A stretch of DNA of 64,000 nucleotides, from contig JAHJVE010000005.1 in assembly GCA_018828385.1 (NCBI GenBank), positions 62,001-126,000 on the forward strand, read 5' to 3'. Positions 26,039 through 34,058 of the stretch are shown in pieces. A model generated the notes under the pieces. That model was not told the DNA's origin, ran no database searches, and saw only the letters and a list, made by a program, of their open reading frames with translations. The position numbers were made by a program, and so were the translations under genes. The DNA comes from Gammaproteobacteria bacterium. Lineage in GTDB: Bacteria > Pseudomonadota > Gammaproteobacteria > Burkholderiales > Rhodocyclaceae. The first letter of the stretch is position 1. Each line of letters starts with the position of its first letter.

Positions 26039-27079
26039 ATGAAAACTCGAGTCCTGGTTGTTGATGATTCGGCCTTAATGCGCGGTCTGTTGAGCCAACT
26101 GATCAGCTTGGCGCCGGATATGGAGGTGGTGGGGGCGGCTCCGGATGCCCAGACCGCCCGCGAAATGATCAAGTTGTTCAATCCGGACGTCCTGACCCTG
26201 GATGTCCAGATGCCGAAAATGGACGGCCTGGAGTTTCTCGAGCGCCTGATGCGCTTGAGGCCGATGCCGGTTGTCATGGTTTCGTCATTTACTGGATCTG
26301 GTTCCGAGACAACGCTCAAGGCCCTTGAATTGGGCGCTATCGATTTTATTGGCAAGCCACGGACTGACGGTGGCAGGAGTATGGAAAGCTATGCAGAGGA
26401 TCTGGTCGAAAAAATCCGCGCGGCCAAAGGTGCGCGCTTGCGTCCTTTAATGAGTTCCTCCACCGCTGCGCCGTCGTCACCGGCGCCAGCCAAAAATGGT
26501 CACTCTTCCAGCGGAAAGGTTATTTTTGTTGGCGCCTCGACCGGTGGCACCGAGGCAATCAAGGAATTTTTGCTGGGCATTCCCGCCGATTGTCCGCCCA
26601 TCATGATCGTCCAGCATATGCCGGAATCCTTTACCGCCTCATTTGCCCGTCGCCTGGACACCCTGTGCGCACCACACGTCATTGAGGCGCAAGGCAATGA
26701 GAAGATCGAGCCGGGTACGGTCTATGTTGCTCCTGGACATTCACATTTGCTGATTCGGCGGGGAGCTTCCGGTTTTCTCACCGAGTTGGCCCCGACGCCG
26801 CCCGTCAATCGTCATCGCCCATCGGTTGATGTGCTGTTTGATTCAGCCGCTACCCTGGTTGGGCGCAAGGCGGTCGGCGTTATTCTGACCGGCATGGGTA
26901 AGGATGGGGCTCAAGGATTGTTGCGCCTGCGCCAGGCCGGGGCGCGCACGTTCGGTCAGGACGAAGCAAGCTGCGTTGTGTACGGTATGCCACGCGAAGC
27001 ATTTCTGATCGGCGCCGTTGAAGAGCAGTGTCCGCTGGGAGAGATGGCCCGGCGCGTGATCGGTGCGATTTGCGTATAA
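26039..27079 (+). CDS. cheB: CheB receptor methylesterase/glutaminase
   Basis: A 346-residue adaptation enzyme. The receiver domain (about 1-120) has the acidic pair at 9-10 and phosphoacceptor D55; the Ser/Pro/Ala-rich linker is about 139-157. The methylesterase domain has catalytic S167 in GASTGG, H193 in VQHMPE and D289 in GMGKDG. The start has no clear Shine-Dalgarno because the repeat occupies the gap, so translation may rely on coupling to cheD. Confidence 0.95.
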   Translation: MKTRVLVVDDSALMRGLLSQLISLAPDMEVVGAAPDAQTAREMIKLFNPDVLTLDVQMPKMDGLEFLERLMRLRPMPVVMVSSFTGSGSETTLKALELGAIDFIGKPRTDGGRSMESYAEDLVEKIRAAKGARLRPLMSSSTAAPSSPAPAKNGHSSSGKVIFVGASTGGTEAIKEFLLGIPADCPPIMIVQHMPESFTASFARRLDTLCAPHVIEAQGNEKIEPGTVYVAPGHSHLLIRRGASGFLTELAPTPPVNRHRPSVDVLFDSAATLVGRKAVGVILTGMGKDGAQGLLRLRQAGARTFGQDEASCVVYGMPREAFLIGAVEEQCPLGEMARRVIGAICV

Positions 27080-27158
27080 CGGCCCCTGTCGGGCTTGTTG
27101 CCGGTGGTCAAAGGATTAAACTAGGACCTGATTTGACTTTTTAGGGATAGGAAAACAA

Positions 27159-27464
27159 ATGCAGGCAAGTGTTCTCAATGAATCCGGCAAGGTAACTCTC
27201 AAACTCGTTGGTCGTTTTGATTTCAATACTCACCGTGAATTCCGCGCCGCCTATGAGCCCCTCATTGCTGATTCGACCGTTCAGTCTGTTGCCGTCGATT
27301 TCGCCGGTGTCGACTATCTCGATAGTTCGGCGCTCGGTATGTTACTGATGTTGCGAGATAAATTGGGTGGTGCCAACAAGGAAGTAGCACTAGTCGGGGT
27401 AAGGGGTAACGTAAAACAGGTGCTAGATATTGCTAATTTTGGTAAATTATTCCAAATTTCCTAA
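27159..27464 (+). CDS. STAS-domain protein (anti-sigma factor antagonist type)
   Basis: A 101-residue single STAS domain. The phosphorylatable serine lies in DYLDSSALGMLLMLRD, the usual site for control by a HPK/anti-sigma kinase. ATAGGAAA precedes the start. No matching anti-sigma kinase or PP2C phosphatase is nearby, so its partner must be elsewhere. In related organisms such genes sit beside chemotaxis clusters, suggesting a link to receptor or flagellar signalling; this is inference. The 150-bp gap after it has no recognised gene. Confidence 0.88.
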   Translation: MQASVLNESGKVTLKLVGRFDFNTHREFRAAYEPLIADSTVQSVAVDFAGVDYLDSSALGMLLMLRDKLGGANKEVALVGVRGNVKQVLDIANFGKLFQIS

Positions 27465-27621
27465 ATGCTCGGTGTTCTAGGCCGTAAATGGACAGTGGGG
27501 TGGGCACCCAAATGGTGCTGGTGGCAAGTTCATTTCCCGGTGGAGCCAGAAATGGAAGCGACGCTTGGTCGGCTTCTGATTTTCGGGGCGGGCCGGATGC
27601 GCAGCATGCGAGAGGATGGCA

Positions 27622-28590
27622 ATGTCAGAATTATTGAAGAATATCGACGCACGAACCAAATTAGCGGGCACCAACAAGCTTGAGATACTTCTGTTCTTTC
27701 TCGGCTTGGATCAGCGCACGGGGCGCCGCGAAACTTACGGGATCAATGTTTTCAAGGTTCGTGAGGTCATGCGTACCCCGGTTATTACTGCGGCGCCCGA
27801 TATGCCGTCCTCTGTCGAGGGCATGGTGAGTCTGCGCGGGGCGCTGGTGCCGGTCATTGATCTCGCCAAATACTCTGGAATATCGCCTGAAACGCCGCGC
27901 GAAATCATGATCGTGACGGAATATAACGGCCACACCCAGGGCTTCCTGGTCGAAGGCGTCGATACGATCCTCCGCCTGGACTGGAGCAAGATGCGAGTTC
28001 CGCCGGAAATGCTGACCTCGCAGACTGGGGGGTTGGTGACGGCGGTCACGGAACTGGAAGACAACCGTCTTGTCATGATGATGGATGTCGAGAAGGTGCT
28101 TTCCGAAACTACCAGCATCGACAACGAGATCATGTATCGCGGCGTTGTTGTGGTAGACAAGCCGGATAGCACGGTTTTCTATTGTGATGACTCCAGCGTA
28201 GCCCGCAAGCAGATCGAGCGCACACTTGCTGCCATGGGGGTCAGGGGAATCTCGGCAGTAAATGGCCGCCAGATGTGGGAAGAAATGGAGAAAGTCGCGA
28301 CTTACGCACAGTCAGTTGGCAAGCCAGCTTCATCGATGATCAGCCTGATACTTACCGATATCGAAATGCCGGAAATGGACGGTTACATACTGACCAAAAA
28401 GATAAAGTCCGATCCACGGTTCAACGGGATACCCGTGATCATGCACTCGTCGCTGTCAGGGATGTCCAATCAAAAGTTGGGGGCGTCGGTTGGCGTAGAC
28501 GAATATGTGCCAAAGTTTGAACCCTTGCGTCTGTCTGAAACATTGGCCCGGCGACTGGGAGTTGAAACTGTGCCGGTTCGTGTGGCCTGA
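27622..28590 (+). CDS. cheV: CheV coupling protein (CheW plus receiver), first copy
   Basis: A 322-residue protein with an N-terminal CheW domain (about 10-165) and a C-terminal receiver (about 180-310) with the phosphoacceptor in LILTDIEMPEMDG. CheV couples receptors to CheA and tunes the signal when phosphorylated. The ATG at 27622 has GAGAGGATGG upstream; an alternative ATG two codons earlier overlaps that site. It is followed by a second cheV with the same architecture, so the pair is a tandem duplication that has diverged. Confidence 0.93.
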   Translation: MSELLKNIDARTKLAGTNKLEILLFFLGLDQRTGRRETYGINVFKVREVMRTPVITAAPDMPSSVEGMVSLRGALVPVIDLAKYSGISPETPREIMIVTEYNGHTQGFLVEGVDTILRLDWSKMRVPPEMLTSQTGGLVTAVTELEDNRLVMMMDVEKVLSETTSIDNEIMYRGVVVVDKPDSTVFYCDDSSVARKQIERTLAAMGVRGISAVNGRQMWEEMEKVATYAQSVGKPASSMISLILTDIEMPEMDGYILTKKIKSDPRFNGIPVIMHSSLSGMSNQKLGASVGVDEYVPKFEPLRLSETLARRLGVETVPVRVA

Positions 28591-28609
28591 GATATAGCGG
28601 GAGTTGGCG

Positions 28610-29545
28610 ATGGAACTCGTTGAAAACAAAAACCTGCTTGATAGTGTCGACGCTCGGACACGCCTGGCCGGTTCCAACAAGATGGAAATTTTGCTGTTCA
28701 CGTTAGGAACGCGTGAAATTTTTGGCATTAACGTATTCAAGGTTCGTGAGGTTGGCAGGACGCCGCACATCACCAAGACCCCCAATATGCCGCGAGGGGT
28801 TGAAGGATTAATTTCCCTCCGTGGCAACGTTATTCCAGTTCTGTCACTGGCGCCGTTCATGCATCTGGATGCGCCTGCAGGCCTCGGTAAAACGATGATG
28901 GTGGCCGAATATTCCAAGCGGACCTTGGGCTTTCTCGTGCATGATGTCGATCGCATCATCCGGGTGGACTGGGAGCGGGTGAAGGCTCCGGAAAGTGTTC
29001 TGGCGACTAACCAGGGGCTGATCACAGCAGTCATCGAACTGGAAAGTGGCGGGTTGGTGTCAATTCTCGATGTCGAGCAGATTCTCGCCAATGCATTCGG
29101 TGAGGCCATGATTGTTGATATCCAGCCAGCCAAGGTTGCGCCGGATACCAGCGTGTTTTTCGTGGATGACTCTATCGTCGCACGGCGCAAAATTGCAGAG
29201 GTTCTCGATAAGCTTGGTGTGCGCCACAAGCATGCGACCAATGGTATGGAGGCCTGGACGCGTCTTCAGGGGATTGCAGCCCACGCAATGCAGATGGGGA
29301 CCGACATTCGTCAAGACATTCGCCTTGTTTTGGTCGATGCCGAAATGCCGGAAATGGATGGTTATGTCCTGACCAAGAACATCAAGTCCGACTCGCGTTT
29401 CGAAGGCGTTCCGGTGGTTATGCACTCCTCGCTTTCCTCTGAGGCAAATCGCGCCATGGGTAAGTCGGTAGGTGTAGACGCCTATGTCGCAAAATTTGAC
29501 GCTGAAGCGCTTGCTGATACGTTGCGTCCGTTGATTGAACGATAA
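28610..29545 (+). CDS. cheV: CheV coupling protein, second copy
   Basis: A 311-residue CheW-receiver fusion. The CheW part has GINVFKVREVGRTP and the receiver has LVLVDAEMPEMDGYVLTKN. The ATG at 28610 has GGGAG six bases upstream; the TTG two codons earlier is not needed. It lies 19 bp after the first cheV and 24 bp before cheY. The two CheV share long identical stretches in the receiver (MHSSLS, EMPEMDGY) but differ in the CheW half, which suggests different receptor partners. Confidence 0.93.
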   Translation: MELVENKNLLDSVDARTRLAGSNKMEILLFTLGTREIFGINVFKVREVGRTPHITKTPNMPRGVEGLISLRGNVIPVLSLAPFMHLDAPAGLGKTMMVAEYSKRTLGFLVHDVDRIIRVDWERVKAPESVLATNQGLITAVIELESGGLVSILDVEQILANAFGEAMIVDIQPAKVAPDTSVFFVDDSIVARRKIAEVLDKLGVRHKHATNGMEAWTRLQGIAAHAMQMGTDIRQDIRLVLVDAEMPEMDGYVLTKNIKSDSRFEGVPVVMHSSLSSEANRAMGKSVGVDAYVAKFDAEALADTLRPLIER

Positions 29546-29569
29546 CAACCCAAGTTTCCGGAGTACTGC

Positions 29570-29965
29570 ATGGCAGCTGATCCCAAAATGAAATTTCTTG
29601 TGGTGGACGACTTCTCCACCATGCGTCGAATTGTTCGAAATCTCTTGAAAGAGCTTGGTTTCACGAATGTTGATGAGGCCGAGGATGGCGCCATTGCGCT
29701 GCAGAAGCTGCAGGGTGGTGGATTTGAGTTCGTAGTGACTGACTGGAATATGCCCAACATGGATGGCCTGACCCTTTTGCAATCCATCCGGGCGACACCG
29801 AATCTTAAGCATCTGCCCGTATTGATGATCACAGCGGAAGCCAAGAAGGAAAATATCATCGCTGCCGCTCAAGCAGGAGCTAGTGGTTACATTGTCAAGC
29901 CGTTTACCGCGGGAACGCTTTCGGAAAAGCTGAACAAGATTTTCGAAAAAATGGGTCAGGCGTAA
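29570..29965 (+). CDS. cheY: CheY chemotaxis response regulator (classical)
   Basis: The 131-residue receiver is close to enterobacterial Che[22 protein letters not shown] at the N-terminus, phosphoacceptor D58 in [12 protein letters not shown], and lysine in [11 protein letters not shown]. Phosphorylated CheY binds FliM and FliN to change rotation. cheZ follows after nine bases, so this is the CheY that CheZ dephosphorylates. Confidence 0.96.
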   Translation: MAADPKMKFLVVDDFSTMRRIVRNLLKELGFTNVDEAEDGAIALQKLQGGGFEFVVTDWNMPNMDGLTLLQSIRATPNLKHLPVLMITAEAKKENIIAAAQAGASGYIVKPFTAGTLSEKLNKIFEKMGQA

Positions 29966-29974
29966 GGGGGAGCC

Positions 29975-30829
29975 ATGTCTGCCAATAACGATTCCGATGA
30001 TCTTGAAGCCCTCTTTGACTCAATTGCAGCGAGTGCTGTGCCCGCTCCGGCGCAACCTGTTGTCCCGCCAATAGGGGGCCAGGGCTCAGCAGCTTCGTCT
30101 GATTCCGATAGTGACGATCTGCAAGCGTTGTTCGACAGTGTTGCCGCGAAGACCGAGCTTGACCACGCCGCCGCCGACCATGTCGCGGAGCCCGTGATGG
30201 CCTCTGCGGACGGGTGGGCGCAACAGGAGGCTGTCTTCAATCGAATAGGGCACATGGCGCGCGCCCTTCATGACACCTTGGGGATGCTGGGCTACGATAA
30301 ATTGATTGAGAAGACAGTCTCAGCGCTTCCTGATGCCAAGGACCGTCTTGCTTATGTCGCCAATTTGACTGAACAGGCAGCATGCCGTGTTCTCAATGCC
30401 ACCGATATTGCCAATCCCTTGATCGACGAAATGGAGAGCGGTGCTCAGGATTTGGGGCAGCGCTGGGACCAAGTTTTTGCCAACGAAATGAGTACTGCTG
30501 AATTCAAGCTGTTGGCGGCCGATACGCGACTGTTCCTGAATCAGCAACTCCCCGATAAGACCCGTGCAACGCATGCGCAATTAACTGAAATCATGATGGC
30601 GCAGGATTTTCAGGATCTGACTGGGCAGGTGATCAAAAAAATTGTCGGCCTGGCTCATGAGCTTGAGTCTGGATTGATGACGGTTCTAATTGAGGTGTTA
30701 CCAGAAACAAAGCGCACAGAAGAAGTGGCTAATTTGATGAACGGTCCGGTAATTAACGCCGAAGGGCGCACCGATGTTGTGGTCAACCAGGAGCAGGTTG
30801 ATGACCTGCTGGATAGCCTCGGTTTCTGA
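29975..30829 (+). CDS. cheZ: CheZ phosphatase of CheY
   Basis: A 284-residue protein with the catalytic helix AQDFQDLTGQVIKK (about 208-222) and the C-terminal CheY-docking helix ending QVDDLLDSLGF. It is longer than Escherichia coli CheZ (214 residues) because of an N-terminal extension of about 80 residues. The extension carries two copies of DDL[EQ]ALFDS[IV]AA, at 8-19 and 47-58, separated by a Pro/Ala-rich stretch. They look like the C-terminal docking helix, so the protein may hold CheY at several sites. It lies between cheY and the second cheA. Confidence 0.94.
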   Translation: MSANNDSDDLEALFDSIAASAVPAPAQPVVPPIGGQGSAASSDSDSDDLQALFDSVAAKTELDHAAADHVAEPVMASADGWAQQEAVFNRIGHMARALHDTLGMLGYDKLIEKTVSALPDAKDRLAYVANLTEQAACRVLNATDIANPLIDEMESGAQDLGQRWDQVFANEMSTAEFKLLAADTRLFLNQQLPDKTRATHAQLTEIMMAQDFQDLTGQVIKKIVGLAHELESGLMTVLIEVLPETKRTEEVANLMNGPVINAEGRTDVVVNQEQVDDLLDSLGF

Positions 30830-30840
30830 GGGGGACAAAA

Positions 30841-32745
30841 ATGAGTGACTTTGGCGGAATGGAAGATCTGCTGCAGGATTTCTTGCAGGAGGCCAACGAC
30901 CTGTTGTCTGACGTTGACAACAAGCTTGTTGATCTCGAAAAGATGCCTGATGACCGTGCCTTGCTGAACGACATTTTTCGAGGGTTTCACACCGTCAAAG
31001 GTGGCGCGGGTTTTCTTAACGCTACAGAGTTGGTGACGCTATGTCACCTCACCGAAAATCTGTTCGACAGGTTACGTAATGGCGAACTCGAGCTTACCGC
31101 AGAATTGATGGATGTCATAATGGATGCCACCAAGGGCGTCCGTGAAATGTTTGGTGAGTTGAGTCAGTTTGTTCAGCCACAGCCCGCCGATCCGGCAGTG
31201 ATTGCCGCGTTGAAAGGGGTTTTGAGTGGGGGGGGCGTAGTGCCAGCTAACGTTCCCGAGCCGGCGCAGCATGCGACTAGTGTTTCACAGGCGCCTGCAT
31301 CTGAGCTTAGTGAGCCCGACTGGAGCGCCTTGCATGCCGCGGTGACTGGTGAGGTGCCTTCTGTTGCTCCAGCTCAGAGTGAGGTGATTACTAAAGCCGA
31401 AGCTGCGATAGTCGAGGCTGCTGTTACTCCGGCTACGGTTGCTCCCTCGGGTGGGGCTGCCGCATTTGGCCGGCGGGCAACGGACAGGCCTGGCGGTCAG
31501 CCAACGTCTGCGCGGCGGGCTGAGGAGCGCGGCCGCGAAAATACCATCCGTGTCGATACCTCTCGCCTGGATCAGGTCTTGAACCTTTCTGGTGAAATCG
31601 GCCTCACTAAAAACCGGCTGACCAGTTTGCGAGCCGATATTTTGGCTGGGAAAAACGACTCTGAAACGCTGCATGCGCTGGATCAAGCTGTAAGCCAACT
31701 CGATTTGCTAGTGTCGGATTTGCAGAATTCGGTCATGAAGACCAGGATGCAGCCGATCGGTCGACTTTTCCAGAAATATCCAAGGATTGCCCGCGATCTT
31801 GCTCGCCAGTTGGGCAAGGATGTTGAACTGGTTCTCGCTGGTGAGGAGACAGAAGTCGACAAGACAATGATTGAAGATCTCGCGGATCCGCTAATTCACC
31901 TGATTCGTAATGCGGTTGATCACGGCGTGGAAATGCCGGAGGAGCGTCAGGCTGCCGGCAAGCCACCCAAGAGTCTGGTTCGTCTTGAGGCGCGTCAGGA
32001 GGGGGATCACATAGTCTTGATCATCGCCGACGATGGCAAAGGGATGAATGCTGAGCGTATTCGCGCCAAAGCGACGGAAAAAGGTTTGATTTCCGAAGAG
32101 GAGGCGAACACGCTCGATGAGCGCCAAAGTCTCAACTTGATATTCATGCCCGGCTTTTCGACAAAAACCCAGATTTCCGATGTGTCGGGTCGAGGTGTCG
32201 GTATGGATGTCGTGAAGACCAACATCCAGAAGCTCAATGGTTCTATAGAGATTCGCTCGGAGCCGGGCAAAGGGTCTGTCTTTATTATTTCGTTGCCGTT
32301 AACGCTGGCGATATTGCCAGTATTGCTAGTACTACTGGGCGACCAACCATTCGCACTTCCGTTGTCGCTTGTGCGCGAAATATTGCCTATCGAGCAGAGC
32401 AAGATCCAGGAGGTTGGTGGCAAAGAAACCCTAGTGGTTCGAGGTGAGGTTTTGCCGGTAATTACCTTGGCCCGCCTCCTTGGCTGGCCGCTTGAGCGAT
32501 ATCCGGAGTACGGGGTGTTCATGCAGACTGCGGAACGGAGTTTTATTCTGGCGGTTGATAGTTTCGCCGGACGAGACGATGCGGTGATCAAATCCCTGGA
32601 GGATTTCCGTCCCAAGGGGGTGGCGGGCGTTACGACCCTTTCCAACGGGCAGATTGTTTTGATTTTGGATATGAAGGAGTTGCTTTCCGACCTTGGTCAG
32701 CATTCCGATTTTGGGTCTGCGGTTCGGGCGCTAGACTTCGCCTGA
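30841..32745 (+). CDS. cheA: CheA histidine kinase, second copy (classical length)
   Basis: A 634-residue kinase. P1 has H50 in GFHTVKGGAGF. A Pro/Ala/Val linker (about 115-220) follows with no obvious folded P2. P3 starts about 233 (IRVDTSRLDQVLNLSGEIGL). The ATPase motifs are RNAVDHGVE, ADDGKGM and GRGVGMDVV, and the P5 CheW-like domain ends the protein. It lies directly after cheZ and before a strong terminator, so it closes the chemotaxis operon. It lacks the GFF repeats of the first CheA. Confidence 0.95.
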   Translation: MSDFGGMEDLLQDFLQEANDLLSDVDNKLVDLEKMPDDRALLNDIFRGFHTVKGGAGFLNATELVTLCHLTENLFDRLRNGELELTAELMDVIMDATKGVREMFGELSQFVQPQPADPAVIAALKGVLSGGGVVPANVPEPAQHATSVSQAPASELSEPDWSALHAAVTGEVPSVAPAQSEVITKAEAAIVEAAVTPATVAPSGGAAAFGRRATDRPGGQPTSARRAEERGRENTIRVDTSRLDQVLNLSGEIGLTKNRLTSLRADILAGKNDSETLHALDQAVSQLDLLVSDLQNSVMKTRMQPIGRLFQKYPRIARDLARQLGKDVELVLAGEETEVDKTMIEDLADPLIHLIRNAVDHGVEMPEERQAAGKPPKSLVRLEARQEGDHIVLIIADDGKGMNAERIRAKATEKGLISEEEANTLDERQSLNLIFMPGFSTKTQISDVSGRGVGMDVVKTNIQKLNGSIEIRSEPGKGSVFIISLPLTLAILPVLLVLLGDQPFALPLSLVREILPIEQSKIQEVGGKETLVVRGEVLPVITLARLLGWPLERYPEYGVFMQTAERSFILAVDSFAGRDDAVIKSLEDFRPKGVAGVTTLSNGQIVLILDMKELLSDLGQHSDFGSAVRALDFA

Positions 32746-32769
32746 TTCTTGTTTTCAGTCAACGAGTTG

Positions 32770-32798
32770 AGAGGGGGCGTTGCCCCCTCTTTTCTTTT
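32770..32798 (+). terminator. Rho-independent terminator after the second cheA
   Basis: AGAGGGGGC and GCCCCCTCT form a perfect stem around a GTT loop, followed by a T-rich run (TTTTCTTTTT). Confidence 0.92.
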
Positions 32799-32918
32799 TG
32801 GGTGTTTACTCTGTTGTCATGGGGTTGCGGATGGCATCTGAGAAACAGATTAAATAAACTTACGTACCTATATAATTTTTCTGGTTTTTTCCTATAATAG
32901 CCATAACGTAAACCAAAG

Positions 32919-34058
32919 ATGGCTATGGCCGAAGATAGCGACCTCGAGAAAACAGAAGAGCCTACAAGTAGGCGAATCGAGCAAGCCCGGGAGAAGGGGC
33001 AGGTTCCCCATTCCCGCGAACTTGGTACTTTTCTTGTTCTGATCGTCGCTGCCGCAACTTTCTGGATGATGGGCGGCTGGTTCATGCGGCGCTCTATGGC
33101 GATCGTAGAAAAAAGCTTCTCGATCGAGTCGCAGGTCATGCGTGAGCCGAGTCTGATGCTGCCGCGCTTGGCGGAGATTTCGGGTGATGCGTTATTTGCT
33201 TTTTCTCCCTTGCTTGGTTTGCTTCTTCTGGCGGCAGTCATGCCACCATTTTTCCTGAATGCTTGGGTGTTTTCACCCCAGGCGATAGCTCCGGATTTCA
33301 ATCGGCTTAATCCGCTTACCGGTTTTGGTCGGATGTTTTCCTGGAATAGCTTAATGGAGTTGGGCAAGGCTGTGCTGAAAGCCGGATTGCTGGGCGGTGT
33401 GGCTGTTGGGCTGATCTGGAGTCAGCGTGATGAAATATTCGGTTTGCTGAGCGAGTCACTTGAAGCTGGGCTTGTACATGCGGGGAATCTGGTTTCCTTT
33501 TCCTTCTTGATGATGGCTGCGGCGCTGTTGTTGGTTGTTGCTGCAGATGTTCCTTTCCAGTTGTGGCAATACTTCGATAAATTGAAGATGACCAAGGACG
33601 AGGTCAAGCAGGAAATGAAGGAAATGATGGGTGATCCGCACGTCAAGGGGCGCATCCGGAGTCTGCAGATGCAAGCTGCGCGAAAGCGCATGATGGCTGC
33701 GGTTCCCACGGCCAATGTGGTGGTTACCAATCCGACCCATTTTGCCGTGGCGCTGGCCTATCGGACGGGCATGGCTGCTCCCAAGGTAGTGGCCAAGGGG
33801 GCGGGGGCGGTGGCATTGAAGATACGAGAAGTGGCCCACGAGAATGGAGTGCCGATCATGGAGGCGCCGCCGCTCGCGCGAGCTCTTTACAAGCATGCCG
33901 AGCTTGATTCGGAAATTCCCTCGACTCTGTACGGTGCGGTTGCAGAGGTCCTTGCGTACATCTACCAGCTCGCGAACTGGCGTCAGGCAGGGGGGGTGTA
34001 TCCGGCGCCGCCACGTGACTTGCCTGTGCCGCCCGAGCTGGTTCCGGTGGGGGTGTAA
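32919..34058 (+). CDS. flhB: FlhB, flagellar export gate and substrate switch
   Basis: The 379-residue membrane protein has the N-terminal EKTEEPTSRRIEQAREKGQ, four helices and a cytoplasmic domain with the autocleavage motif NPTH at 271-274. Cleavage there switches export from hook to filament proteins. The C-terminal tail is proline-rich (PAPPRDLPVPPE). The ATG at 32919 is used; another two codons later is possible, and neither has a strong ribosome site. AT-rich sequence with two TATAAT-like hexamers precedes it, so a promoter is likely in the 170-bp gap. flhA follows immediately. Confidence 0.96.
   Translation: MAMAEDSDLEKTEEPTSRRIEQAREKGQVPHSRELGTFLVLIVAAATFWMMGGWFMRRSMAIVEKSFSIESQVMREPSLMLPRLAEISGDALFAFSPLLGLLLLAAVMPPFFLNAWVFSPQAIAPDFNRLNPLTGFGRMFSWNSLMELGKAVLKAGLLGGVAVGLIWSQRDEIFGLLSESLEAGLVHAGNLVSFSFLMMAAALLLVVAADVPFQLWQYFDKLKMTKDEVKQEMKEMMGDPHVKGRIRSLQMQAARKRMMAAVPTANVVVTNPTHFAVALAYRTGMAAPKVVAKGAGAVALKIREVAHENGVPIMEAPPLARALYKHAELDSEIPSTLYGAVAEVLAYIYQLANWRQAGGVYPAPPRDLPVPPELVPVGV

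Noticed and set aside
27465..27683. 72-codon frame between the STAS gene and cheV
   Set aside because: It begins at the base after the STAS stop with no ribosome site, is Trp/Gly-rich and runs into cheV in another frame.
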